Source of the DNA: Micrococcales bacterium 72-143
GTDB taxonomy: Bacteria; Actinomycetota; Actinomycetes; Actinomycetales; Microbacteriaceae
Reading direction: 5' to 3'
DNA: 64,000 nucleotides
Assembly: GCA_001898835.1 (NCBI GenBank)
Contig: MKVM01000001.1
Coordinates: 1,048,466-1,112,465 of the forward strand
In this document: positions 16,489 to 24,560 of the stretch, piece by piece
Layout of the letters: each line of letters opens with the position of its first letter
Position numbering within the stretch: position 1 is the first letter of the stretch
Notes under the pieces: model-generated
What the model saw: the letters and a program-made list of their open reading frames with translations, nothing else
Told to the model about the DNA's origin: nothing
The model's database searches: none
Position numbers and translations under genes: made by a program

Positions 16489-17559
16489 GTGAGCGGATTC
16501 GACGTCGAGGAGCTTCCCGTGCCCGAGGAGCGGGCGGGGGCTGCGTGGGCCGACTTCGTCGCGACGGTCGAGGTGCGCAACGTCTGCGAGGAGCTCGGAT
16601 ACGGCACCCCGGATGTGAGGGTGACGCCCGAGAGGCTGCTGGGCTGGTTCCAGGACCCGCACTCCCCGCACCGGCTGTTCGGCGTGCGGGTCGACGGCCT
16701 CATCGTCGCGCGCGGACTCTACGAGCACCTCGCGGACGACGACACGGGCGCCTGCTGGGTCGACGCACGCGTGCTGCCCGCCTACCGCGGCCGCGGGATC
16801 GGCTCGGCCGTCATGCGGCACGTCGAGTCGCTCGCCCGCGCCGAGGATCGCACCCACGCGATCGTCTACATCGTCTCCGCCGACGGTCCGGGGCCGCGCC
16901 TCGAGCCGCCGACCGGCTCCGGCTCCCTCCCCGCCGACAACCCCGAGGTGCGCTTCCTGCTGGGGCGCGGCTACCGCTTGGAGCAGGTCGTGCGCGGCAG
17001 CCGCCTCGCCCTGCCGCTCGACCCGGGTGAGCTCGACCGGCGTCTCGCGGAGGCGCGCGTGCGCACGGGCGAGGCGTACCGCATCCGCACGTGGGCGGGC
17101 GCCACGCCGGAGCCCTTCCGCGACGACATGGCCGTGCTCATGACACGCATGAGCACGGACGCGCCACAGGGTGCTCTCGAGGAGCCGGAGGACGTCTGGA
17201 CGGCGGACCGCGTCGCCGAGCACGAGGAGCGCAGCACCGCCGACGGCACCGTGCTCCTCACGGCCGTCGCCGAGAGCCTCGCCGACGGCCGCCTCGCGGG
17301 CTTCACCCAGCTCGCCGTGCCGCCCACCGCATCCGCGCCCGTCGACCAGCGCGACACACTCGTGCTGCGCGAGCACCGCGGGCACGCGCTCGGCATGCTG
17401 CTGAAGCTCGAGAACCTCGCGCGGCTCGCGCGCACGCATCCGGGATACCCCTCGATCACCACCTGGAACGCCGACGAGAACCGGCACATGCTCGCGGTCA
17501 ACGAGGAGCTCGGCTTCACGCCGATGGGCTACGAGGGGGCATGGCGGCTCGACCTGTGA
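16489..17559 (+). CDS. GNAT family N-acetyltransferase, two-domain
   Basis: 356 aa with two GNAT folds, as in mycothiol-synthase-like proteins. The first domain contains the acetyl-CoA signature YRGRGIGSAVMRH (about 99-111). The second has the weaker HRGHALGMLLKLENLARL (about 298-315) and the typical end TWNADENRHMLAVNEELGF, in which an Asn and an aromatic residue contact CoA. It transfers an acyl group to an unknown amine, in the cytosol. GTG 16489 is preceded by GGAGGG, which also separates it from CATGCT by 6 nt, so it could be read with or without a leader. It is divergent from smc. Confidence 0.86.
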   Translation: MSGFDVEELPVPEERAGAAWADFVATVEVRNVCEELGYGTPDVRVTPERLLGWFQDPHSPHRLFGVRVDGLIVARGLYEHLADDDTGACWVDARVLPAYRGRGIGSAVMRHVESLARAEDRTHAIVYIVSADGPGPRLEPPTGSGSLPADNPEVRFLLGRGYRLEQVVRGSRLALPLDPGELDRRLAEARVRTGEAYRIRTWAGATPEPFRDDMAVLMTRMSTDAPQGALEEPEDVWTADRVAEHEERSTADGTVLLTAVAESLADGRLAGFTQLAVPPTASAPVDQRDTLVLREHRGHALGMLLKLENLARLARTHPGYPSITTWNADENRHMLAVNEELGFTPMGYEGAWRLDL

Positions 17560-17571
17560 GCCGCCGCCCGC

Positions 17572-18375
17572 TCATCGCCGGGCGATGGCGATGAGGCGCA
17601 GGATCTCGAGGTAGAGCCAGATGATCGTGACCATGATGCCGAAGGCACCTGTCCACTGGTACTTCTTCGGGATGCGGTTCTGCACACCCTTCTGCACGAA
17701 GTCGAAGTCCATGACGAGCGAGTAGGCGCCGAGCAGCACCGCGAGCACCCCGAGGATGATGCCGAGCGGGATGCCGAATGGCTTGACGGTCGTCAGCAGG
17801 CCCCAGGGGTCGCTGTTGACGCCGAAGACCATGAGGCCGACGTTGACGAGCGAGAACAGCAGGTAGCCGCCCATCGCGATCAGGAACACCTTCGTCGCCT
17901 TCGCCGAGGCGCGCACCTTGCCCATCGCGAACAGCACGAGGGTCACGGCGACGACGCAGAACGTCGCGAGCACCGCCTGCGTGACGATGCCGGGGAACAT
18001 GGCCTCGTAGAAGCTGGAGATGCCACCGAGGAACACGCCCTGCGCGGCCGCGTAGGCGAGGATGAGCGCCGGCGACGGCTCCTTCTTGAAGATGTTGACG
18101 AGCGCGAGCACGAAGCCCACGATCGCGGCGCCGATCCACAGGAACGGCACGAGCGGCATCGTGACCCAGCCGACCGCCGCGCCGACGAGCAGCACGCCGA
18201 AGGTCGCCATCGACACGCGCACGGTGCCGTCGACCGTCATCGGCGCCGCGGCAGCAGGGTCCGGTGCGGACGGGAGCTCGAACTGCGTCTGCAGCTGCTC
18301 GGCCGTCGGCGTCGGGACCGCGGGCACCCCCTTGCCGTTGAAGGCGGGGTTCGTCGAGAAGGCGGGGTTGGCCAT
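17572..18375 (-). CDS. Bax inhibitor-1/YccA family membrane protein
   Basis: 267 aa. A soluble N-terminal tail of about 60 residues is followed by seven hydrophobic helices in the BI-1 pattern, with a conserved acidic stretch VMDFDFVQKGVQNRIPKKY near the C-terminus that in this family forms the pH-sensitive calcium-leak gate. It resides in the inner membrane; the bacterial role is poorly known. The start ATG 18375 has an AAGGA ribosome site and a TAGCCT hexamer at 18407-18412, giving a leader of about 25 nt. Convergent with the GNAT gene, with 12 nt between the stops. Confidence 0.92.
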   Translation of the reverse strand: MANPAFSTNPAFNGKGVPAVPTPTAEQLQTQFELPSAPDPAAAAPMTVDGTVRVSMATFGVLLVGAAVGWVTMPLVPFLWIGAAIVGFVLALVNIFKKEPSPALILAYAAAQGVFLGGISSFYEAMFPGIVTQAVLATFCVVAVTLVLFAMGKVRASAKATKVFLIAMGGYLLFSLVNVGLMVFGVNSDPWGLLTTVKPFGIPLGIILGVLAVLLGAYSLVMDFDFVQKGVQNRIPKKYQWTGAFGIMVTIIWLYLEILRLIAIARR

Positions 18376-18454
18376 GGCGTGTCCTTACGTCAGAGGTCCT
18401 CGCCCCAGGCTACAGGGGCGTCGCCTCCGTCGGCTGGACGTCCGCCGTGGGCGA

Positions 18455-19000
18455 TCACTCGGAGACGGCGAGCTGCACGCAGATGCGGGCGATGGTGTGG
18501 GTGCCGGCGTCGTCGGTCGCGTCGACCTGGATGATGCCCGCGTACGGTCCGCCGTCGATCATGGTGGGCGCGAAGGGACCCTCGAGCGTGAAGCTGTTGG
18601 TATCCTCAGCGCCGACCATGATCTCCGCCTTGTTCGGGAACACGGTGCCCGCATCGTCGATGTAGCCGAGCTGGTAGCTGTAGGTGGTGTAGCCGTCGGG
18701 CGCCGTGTCGGTGATCGTGAGCGACTCACCGGCCTTCGTGAGCGGTACGACGTCGCCGGCGGGATCGACGGTGACCCGAGGGTCGACCATGAGCTCCCAT
18801 CCGGCCGTCGTGACGCCGTCGCAGTCGAGATCGGACGCCGAGCCGCCCCCCGACGAGCCGCCCCCCGCCGAGCCGCCACCCGACGAGCCGCCGCCCGCCG
18901 AGTCGCCCCCGGATGCCGTGGTGGTGCAGCCGGTGAGCGCGAGACCGAGGGCGGCGGCGGCCGCGGCCGTGCGGAGGGCAGGACGGTGCAGTACGGGCAT
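18455..19000 (-). CDS. Lipoprotein with Gly/Ser linker, 181 aa
   Basis: Signal peptide with lipobox LALTGC (Cys about residue 25), then a low-complexity linker of repeated GGGS units (about 32-54), then a globular beta-rich domain of about 125 residues with two Cys that could form a disulfide (DLDCDGV and ARICVQL). Exported and membrane-anchored by lipid; function unknown. The linker is encoded by a near-perfect short tandem repeat at about 18838-18905, prone to length change. Start ATG 19000. Confidence 0.8.
   Translation of the reverse strand: MPVLHRPALRTAAAAAALGLALTGCTTTASGGDSAGGGSSGGGSAGGGSSGGGSASDLDCDGVTTAGWELMVDPRVTVDPAGDVVPLTKAGESLTITDTAPDGYTTYSYQLGYIDDAGTVFPNKAEIMVGAEDTNSFTLEGPFAPTMIDGGPYAGIIQVDATDDAGTHTIARICVQLAVSE
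18838..18905. repeat. Short tandem repeat encoding the GGGS linker
   Basis: Repeated GCCGCCCCCCGAC/GAG-like units of 12-18 nt on the plus strand, reading as GGGSSGGGSA on the minus strand. Slippage here would change the spacer length of the lipoprotein without shifting the frame when whole codons are gained or lost. Confidence 0.7.
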
Positions 19001-19048
19001 GGCCTCATCCTCTGGGTGCGGCGTCCGCAGGGTAAGTGGGGTCGCGGC

Positions 19049-20692
19049 TTATTCGCGGGGCGGGGCGATCAGCCGCAGCACCCCCACGCGCGTCGTGACG
19101 CCGAGGCGGCGCATGATCTCGTGCAGGTGCTTCTCGACCGTCTTGACGCTGATGCCGAGCTGCGCGGCGATCTGCGCGTTGCTCGCTCCGGTCGCGAGCA
19201 CCGCGACGACCGCCCGCTGGCGCTCGGTGAGCCCGTCGAGCGCCGCGTCCGCGTCGTCAGGCTGCCGGGCGTCGGCCGCGAGACGCGCAGCGAACGCGAC
19301 CCGCGACGCCACGCCGAACGCCGCCAGCACGCGCGAGACATGCGCGCGGACCGTGTGCGAGGAGAGATAGAGACGGCTGGCGATCTCCCCGTTGGTGAGC
19401 CCCTCCAGCATGAGCTCCGCAACCTCGCGCTCGCGCTCCGAGAGACCCGTCCAGCCGGTGCCCGCGAAGGGTCGCAGCCGGCGTCCGGCGAGGCGGAGCT
19501 GCACGGTGGCGTGGCGGACGGCCGCCTCGAAACCCGTGCGGGCGGCGTCCTGGGCGAGGGCCTGCAGACGCCTGCTCGCCGCGCCGCTCTCGCCCGCCGC
19601 GAGCTCCGCACGCGAGGCCAGCATGTCGGCCTCGATCGCCTCGATCATGCGGCCCTCGGCGCGCCCGAGCTCGGCAGCCCGGACCGCCGCATCCCGCGCC
19701 GCCGCGAACTCGCCGCGCCCGAACAGGATGCGACTGCGCGTGCGCAGCACCGTCGCGTTCGCGATCGGGCTCCCCGCGAGCGGCTCCGCGCGGGCGCCCC
19801 AGGCCTCCGCGGCGCCGAGGTCGCCGTCGGTGATGGCCGCGTTCGCGAGCAGTTCGAACCCGATCGCCCGATCGGTCACGAGCAGGTGCTCGAGGTCGGC
19901 ATCCCCGCCCGCCGCGAGCAGCAGCGCCGCCGCGCCGGGGATGTCGTAGAAGCCGAGCAGACCGTAGGACGCGAGCAGGTAGCAGCCGGCGGAGATGCGG
20001 TCGCGGGGCTCCGGGCTCGTCCGCACGACACGGTCGGCGAGCTCGCGTGTCGCCGCGAGGTCGGACGCGTTGCCCGCGACGAGGGCGCGCGTCGCGTCGA
20101 GCAGCAGCTCGTAGAGCGGCAGCGCGCTCTCGGCGCCGTCGAGGGCGGCGTGGGCGTCGGCGATCCGGCCGTGGAACGCGGCGACGCGCGCCGCGAGCAC
20201 CGTGAAGACGATCGCGAAGGGATGCGGCACCCCGTCCCGCAGCAGGAGACGCCCGGCCTCCGGGAGCGGCAGCGTCGCCGCGAGCTCCAGCCGACCGCAG
20301 CTGAGCGCCGCCTCGACGAGCAGGTAGCGGGCGAACTGGGCCTCGTCGCGGTCGTCGAGCGCATCGAGGTGCGGAAGCGCGTCGACGAGCGGGTCGCCGC
20401 TCGGGGTCAGGCCGGGCGCGGCGTCCGTCCACTCCCCCGCCATCAGGTCGGCGGCGGCCGCCATGCCGCTCGCCCCCGCCGACGCGACCCGGGCTACGGC
20501 ATCCGCGTCGGGGGCGAGGGCGCGAAGTGCGCGGTCGGCGAGCTCGCGCCCGCGCGCGAAGTCGAGCCGCTCCCCGGCGACGAACGACGCCACCGCGAGC
20601 TGCCAGGCGTCGGAGGTGTCGGGCTCGGGGCAGCCGCCCCCGGCTGCGACCGCGTCGAGCGCCGCCTCGAGGTAGGCGCGACGTGTGCTCAC
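19049..20692 (-). CDS. Transcriptional regulator with two tandem LuxR-type DNA-binding domains
   Basis: 547 aa from the GTG at 20692, which overlaps the mutM stop by 4 nt. Residues 1 to about 410 are an alpha-helical, TPR-like repeat region without a nucleotide-binding P-loop. The C-terminus carries two complete LuxR/GerE helix-turn-helix domains: about 416-470 (GLSEREREVAELM...NGEIASRLYLSSHTV) and about 487-541 (GLTERQRAVVAVL...NAQIAAQLGISVKTV). Tandem GerE domains are rare. They may allow one chain to bind two half-sites, or reflect domain duplication. The reading frame stays open another 99 codons into mutM, but that extension is shadow sequence. Confidence 0.85.
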   Translation of the reverse strand: MSTRRAYLEAALDAVAAGGGCPEPDTSDAWQLAVASFVAGERLDFARGRELADRALRALAPDADAVARVASAGASGMAAAADLMAGEWTDAAPGLTPSGDPLVDALPHLDALDDRDEAQFARYLLVEAALSCGRLELAATLPLPEAGRLLLRDGVPHPFAIVFTVLAARVAAFHGRIADAHAALDGAESALPLYELLLDATRALVAGNASDLAATRELADRVVRTSPEPRDRISAGCYLLASYGLLGFYDIPGAAALLLAAGGDADLEHLLVTDRAIGFELLANAAITDGDLGAAEAWGARAEPLAGSPIANATVLRTRSRILFGRGEFAAARDAAVRAAELGRAEGRMIEAIEADMLASRAELAAGESGAASRRLQALAQDAARTGFEAAVRHATVQLRLAGRRLRPFAGTGWTGLSEREREVAELMLEGLTNGEIASRLYLSSHTVRAHVSRVLAAFGVASRVAFAARLAADARQPDDADAALDGLTERQRAVVAVLATGASNAQIAAQLGISVKTVEKHLHEIMRRLGVTTRVGVLRLIAPPRE

Positions 20693-21570
20693 GACGCGAT
20701 TCTGGTGCGCTGGCAGCGGGGACAGAAGTGCGACCCGCGGTTCATGAAGCTCTCGCGCACGATCGGCGTGCCGCAGCGCGGACACGGGAGACCCTGCTGC
20801 CCGTAGGCGTTGAGCGAGTGCGAGAAGTATCCGGACGCGCCGTTGACGTTGACGTACTGGGCGTCGAAGCTCGTGCCGCCCTCGCCGAGCGCCCGCGCGA
20901 GCACGGCGCTCACCTCGGCGAGCAGGGTGCGGGCGCGGGGGCGGCTGAGCGCCCGCGTCGGCTGGTCGTAGTGCACCCGCGCGGCCCACAGCGCCTCGTC
21001 GGCGTAGATGTTGCCGACCCCCGAGACGAGGCTCTGGTCGAGCAGGGCGCGCTTGACGGTCGTGTCGCGGCGCGCGAGCCGGCCGAGGAACGCGCGGTCG
21101 TCGAAGTGCGGATCGAGCGGGTCGCGGGCGATGTGTGCGACGGATGCGGGAACGCGCTCCTCCGGGCGGTCGCCCGCGGGCACGAGACGGTCGAGCGCCA
21201 TCGAGCCGAAGATGCGCTGATCGACGAAGTCGACGCGCACCGGACCGTGCCCGGGCGCCTCGAGGTCGAGCACGATGCGGGTCAGCTTCGCGTGCTCCGC
21301 GTCCGGGTCGCGCAGCAGCACCTGCCCGCTCATCCCCAGGTGCACGACGAGCGCCTCCTCGGTTCCGGCCAGCGGCATCCAGAGGTACTTGCCACGACGG
21401 GACGGGTACGCGATGGTCGCGCCGGTGAGCCGGTCGACGAAGTCCTCGGCGGGACCCGGATGCCGACGCAGCGAACGCTCGTCGAGCACGCGGGCGCGCG
21501 TGACCGCCGCACCCGTCACGGCGGGGATGAGACCCGCACGGACGACCTCGACCTCAGGCAGTTCGGGCAT
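20689..21570 (-). CDS. mutM: Formamidopyrimidine-DNA glycosylase (Fpg)
   Basis: 293 aa; removes 8-oxoguanine and ring-opened purines, then cleaves the abasic strand. The catalytic N-terminus PELPEVEVVRAGL, with Pro2 and Glu3, is intact. The helix-two-turn-helix and the C-terminal zinc finger with four Cys (CPRCGTPI...CPRCQRTR) are present. It follows rnc by 16 nt and its stop overlaps the LuxR-type gene, so the yceD-rpmF-rnc-mutM-luxR genes appear to form one transcription unit. Confidence 0.96.
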   Translation of the reverse strand: MPELPEVEVVRAGLIPAVTGAAVTRARVLDERSLRRHPGPAEDFVDRLTGATIAYPSRRGKYLWMPLAGTEEALVVHLGMSGQVLLRDPDAEHAKLTRIVLDLEAPGHGPVRVDFVDQRIFGSMALDRLVPAGDRPEERVPASVAHIARDPLDPHFDDRAFLGRLARRDTTVKRALLDQSLVSGVGNIYADEALWAARVHYDQPTRALSRPRARTLLAEVSAVLARALGEGGTSFDAQYVNVNGASGYFSHSLNAYGQQGLPCPRCGTPIVRESFMNRGSHFCPRCQRTRIAS

Positions 21571-21586
21571 GAACTCGCGCGTCCGC

Positions 21587-22300
21587 TCAGCGCTGGGGGC
21601 GCTGCAGGATGGCCCACGCGGCGAGTGCCGCAGCCATCTCCGCCTGCTTCTTGCTCGTGCCGTCGCCCGTCGCGATCGGATCCCCGGCGAGCGCGACGGT
21701 CGCGGAGAAGCGCTTCGAGTGGTCGGGTCCGGAGTCGGTGACCGTGTACTGCGGCAGCCCCTTGCCGAGCCGGGTCGAGAGCTCCTGGAGGCTCGTCTTC
21801 GGGTCCATCGCGGCGCCGAAGCGGTTCGGGTCGGCCAGCAGCGGCGCGATGAGCCGCAGCACGAGAGCCGTCGCCCCGTCGGGACCCACCGAGAGGTATG
21901 CGGCGCCGATGATCGCCTCGACGGCGTCCGCGAGGATCGACTGCTTCTCGCGCCCGCCCGTGAGCTCCTCGCCGCGGCCGAGCAGCAGGTAGCGGCCGAG
22001 ACCGATGTGGCCGGCGATCTCGGCGAGCGCCGCCGAGCTCACGAGACTGGCCCGGCGCTTGGCGAGCTCGCCCTCGTCGACGTCGGGGTTCTCGAGGTAG
22101 AGCATGACCGTCACGGCCTGCCCGAGGATGGCGTCGCCGAGGAACTCGAGGCGCTCGTTGTGACCGATCCCGCCGTTCTCGTACGCATACGAGCGGTGGG
22201 TGAGCGCGAGAGTGAGCAGCTCGGACTCGATCTCGAGCTGCAGCACCGAGTTCAGCTCGGCGCGATCGGCGTCACCGTCCGGGAGGGATGCGGACGGCAC
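21587..22300 (-). CDS. rnc: Ribonuclease III
   Basis: 237 aa; dsRNA endonuclease that processes rRNA precursors and regulates mRNAs. The RIII signature NERLEFLGDAILG (about 48-60) carries the metal-binding acidic residues, and a C-terminal dsRNA-binding domain (about 155-235) ends in SKKQAEMAAALAAWAIL. GTG 22300 lies 4 nt after the rpmF stop, so translation is probably coupled. Confidence 0.96.
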   Translation of the reverse strand: MPSASLPDGDADRAELNSVLQLEIESELLTLALTHRSYAYENGGIGHNERLEFLGDAILGQAVTVMLYLENPDVDEGELAKRRASLVSSAALAEIAGHIGLGRYLLLGRGEELTGGREKQSILADAVEAIIGAAYLSVGPDGATALVLRLIAPLLADPNRFGAAMDPKTSLQELSTRLGKGLPQYTVTDSGPDHSKRFSATVALAGDPIATGDGTSKKQAEMAAALAAWAILQRPQR

Positions 22301-22304
22301 CGCC

Positions 22305-22508
22305 TCAGACGTCGGCGACCTTCCGGCCCTTGTACTCGAGGTACAGGGGGGTGCCGGCGGAGTCCTCGACGACCTTGGCGCGGTGCGGGAGGCTGTAGGT
22401 GACCTTGCCGTTCTCGACGGTCTTCACGAGGGTCGGCACGGACGCCTTCCACTGCGAACGGCGGGCGTGCGTGTTGGCACGCGACTGGCGGCGCTTGGGA
22501 ACGGCCAT
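22305..22508 (-). CDS. rpmF: 50S ribosomal protein L32
   Basis: 67 aa, beginning [20 protein letters not shown], the invariant L32 N-terminus. It lacks the Cys4 zinc motif, so it is the zinc-independent (C-minus) form, which does not need zinc for folding. The ribosome site AAGAAGAGA precedes ATG 22508. It sits between yceD and rnc as in most actinobacteria. Confidence 0.97.
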   Translation of the reverse strand: MAVPKRRQSRANTHARRSQWKASVPTLVKTVENGKVTYSLPHRAKVVEDSAGTPLYLEYKGRKVADV

Positions 22509-22551
22509 GGCTGTCTCTTCTTTCGTGTTCGGCGCGCGCGGCGCCGGAGGT

Positions 22552-23076
22552 CTATTCGGTCTCGGTGGGCTGGAAGCCTTCGAGCGCGGCCCACCGGGGG
22601 TCGGCCGCCTCGCGGTTCTGCGCCACGGCACCGTCCTGCAGCTTCTCCCCCGTGATGGGGTCGAGACCGGGGCAGTCCGGTCGGCAGACCGGCTGGAACG
22701 GCAGTGCCAGCACCACCGCATCCCGCACGACGGATTCGAGATTCACGTGATCGTCTCGAATCGCGAAGTCGAAAGCTTCGTCCTCAGAATACGCGAAAAG
22801 CTCCTGGAATTCGACCTCGACCGGGAGCTCGACCGCGTCGAGGCAGCGCACGCACTCGCCGTCGGCCGTCGTGTCGACCTCGCCCGTGACGAGCACGCCG
22901 TCATGCAGGCCCTCGAGGCGCAGGTCGATGCGGATGGGCGTGCCCGGCTTGACGACGGCGACGGCCTCGCCGAGCTGCTCGGGCGCGGGGAACTCGAGCA
23001 CGCGCTCGCGCAGCTCGCCGGGGCGGTGCATGAGGTCGTGCACGGGCACGAGGTACGGGCTCTTGGCAGCAGACAC
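22552..23076 (-). CDS. yceD: YceD/DUF177 family protein
   Basis: 174 aa from the GTG at 23076 ([15 protein letters not shown]); an in-frame ATG further upstream would run into an inverted repeat. The family mark is the Cys pair [20 protein letters not shown] plus a second pair CRPDC, probably binding zinc. YceD proteins act with RNase processing of 23S rRNA and stand directly ahead of rpmF across bacteria. TAGAAT ends 8 nt before the GTG, supporting a near-leaderless start. Confidence 0.9.
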   Translation of the reverse strand: MSAAKSPYLVPVHDLMHRPGELRERVLEFPAPEQLGEAVAVVKPGTPIRIDLRLEGLHDGVLVTGEVDTTADGECVRCLDAVELPVEVEFQELFAYSEDEAFDFAIRDDHVNLESVVRDAVVLALPFQPVCRPDCPGLDPITGEKLQDGAVAQNREAADPRWAALEGFQPTETE

Positions 23077-23084
23077 GATCGCCG

Positions 23085-23090
23085 ATTCTA
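23085..23090 (-). promoter_or_regulatory. -10 element (TAGAAT) of the yceD-rpmF-rnc-mutM-luxR operon
   Basis: Minus-strand TAGAAT, 8-nt spacer, GTG 23076. It lies between the coding start and the inverted repeat at 23096-23157. Confidence 0.55.
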
Positions 23091-23095
23091 CGCTG

Positions 23096-23157
23096 GAGCT
23101 CCCGTTGGTTGCACGGACGCCCGGCAGTAGCGGGGCGGGTGCGACCAACGGGAGCTC
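23096..23157. terminator. Long-armed inverted repeat between the aminotransferase and yceD
   Basis: GAGCTCCCGTTGGT (23096-23109) and ACCAACGGGAGCTC (23144-23157) are perfect 14-bp arms around a 34-nt loop. It lies just after the last gene of the pyrimidine operon and before the yceD promoter, where a terminator is needed. There is no T-run, so it may act through a factor or be an extragenic palindrome. Confidence 0.55.
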
Positions 23158-23163
23158 GACAGC

Positions 23164-24480
23164 TCACTGCTCGAGGGCGGTGAAGGCCTCGTCGAGGATC
23201 GTGAGGGCCCGCAGGCACTCCTCGTGGGTGACCGTGCAGGGCGGCACCACGTGGAGGCGGTTGTCGGCCGTGAACGGCAGCAGACCGCGGGCCATGAGCT
23301 CCTTCTTGAGCGCCCCGATGGTCGCGGCCGGCACGGGCTCCCGGGTCTCCCGCGAGGTCACCAGGTCGAGCGCCCAGAAGACGCCGATCCCGCGCACCTC
23401 GCCGATCATCGGATGCGACTCCGCGAGGGCGTGTAGCCCCGGCCCGAGCACCTCGCGCCCGATCGACGCCGCGTTCTCGATGATGCCCTCCTCCTCCATC
23501 GCGTCGATGGAGGCGACGATGGAGGCCGCCGCGAGAGGATGACCCGAGTAGGTGAGGCCGCCCGGGAAGACCTGGTCGTCGAACTCGTGGGCGATCGACT
23601 CCGAGATGACGACGCCGCCGACGGGCACGTAACCCGAGTTGACGCCCTTGGCGAAGGTCACGAGGTCGGGCACGACGCCCTCGGGGTTGATCTCGGGGTT
23701 CTGCCACGCGAACCAGTCGCCCGTGCGTCCGAAGCCCGACATGACCTCGTCGATGATGAGCAGGATGCCGTACTTGTCGCACAGGGCACGCACGCCCGCG
23801 TACCAGCCGGGGGGCGGCATGATGACGCCCGCGGTGCCGGGCACCCCCTCGAGCAGCAGGGCCGCGATCGAGTTCGCGCCCTCCGAGACGATGACGCGCT
23901 CGAGGTGCTGGAGCGCGCGCTCCCCCTCCTGCTCCGGCGAGTCCGACCAGAACTCCGAGCGGTACGGGAACGGGCCGAAGAAGTGCGCGTGCCCCCGCGC
24001 GTACTCGTTGGGCACGCGGCGCCAGTCGCCGGTCGCGACGATCGCCGCGCCCGTGTTGCCGTGGTAGCTGCGGTAGGTGGAGAGCACCTTGTCGCGCCCC
24101 GTCGTGAGGCGCGCCATCCGGATGGCGTTCTCGTTGGCATCCGCGCCGCCGTTGGTGAAGAAGACCTTGCCGAACGCCGGCCCCGCCTTCGCGAGGATGC
24201 GGGCGGCCGCCTCGCCGCGGACGAGGTTCGCGTGCGCGGGCGCGACGGTCGGCAGGATCGCCGCCTGCTCCTGGATCGCCGCGACCACCTTCGGGTGGGC
24301 ATGGCCGATGTTGACGTTGACGAGCTGACTCGAGAAGTCGAGGTAGCGGGTGCCGTCGTAGTCCCACACCTCGGTGCCGGACCCGCCGGCGATCACGAGT
24401 GGCGCGAGCGCCCCCTGCGCCGACCAGGAGTGGAAGACGTGGGCGCGGTCGAGGTCGAGGGTGTGCTGGTTGGTGCTCAT
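23164..24480 (-). CDS. Class III aminotransferase (omega-amino acid type) of the pyrimidine operon
   Basis: 438-residue PLP enzyme, fold type I. Landmarks are FFTNGGADANENAI, the cofactor-ring Asp in IDEVMSGFGRTGDW (about 243-256) and the Schiff-base Lys in VTFAKGVNSGYVPVGG. Placed after a dihydropyrimidinase and a ureidopropionase-like hydrolase, the likely substrate is beta-alanine (from uracil) or 3-aminoisobutyrate (from thymine), giving malonate semialdehyde or its methyl form. The ribosome site AGGGAA is before ATG 24480. An 80-nt gap separates it from the binding-protein gene. The amino acceptor is not visible from sequence. Confidence 0.85.
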   Translation of the reverse strand: MSTNQHTLDLDRAHVFHSWSAQGALAPLVIAGGSGTEVWDYDGTRYLDFSSQLVNVNIGHAHPKVVAAIQEQAAILPTVAPAHANLVRGEAAARILAKAGPAFGKVFFTNGGADANENAIRMARLTTGRDKVLSTYRSYHGNTGAAIVATGDWRRVPNEYARGHAHFFGPFPYRSEFWSDSPEQEGERALQHLERVIVSEGANSIAALLLEGVPGTAGVIMPPPGWYAGVRALCDKYGILLIIDEVMSGFGRTGDWFAWQNPEINPEGVVPDLVTFAKGVNSGYVPVGGVVISESIAHEFDDQVFPGGLTYSGHPLAAASIVASIDAMEEEGIIENAASIGREVLGPGLHALAESHPMIGEVRGIGVFWALDLVTSRETREPVPAATIGALKKELMARGLLPFTADNRLHVVPPCTVTHEECLRALTILDEAFTALEQ

Positions 24481-24560
24481 CTATCTGTTCCCTGGCTGGG
24501 CCGCCGGATGGCGGGGTGCGGGGGCGGACGGCGACGTGCCGCCCGCCCCCGCGGTGGGTC

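Noticed and set aside
11198-16492. Plus-strand open frame of 1764 codons opposite smc and the membrane protein
   Set aside because: Arg/His/Asp/Glu/Leu-rich composition typical of antisense frames in GC-rich genes. The minus strand carries complete, recognisable SMC motifs over the same bases.
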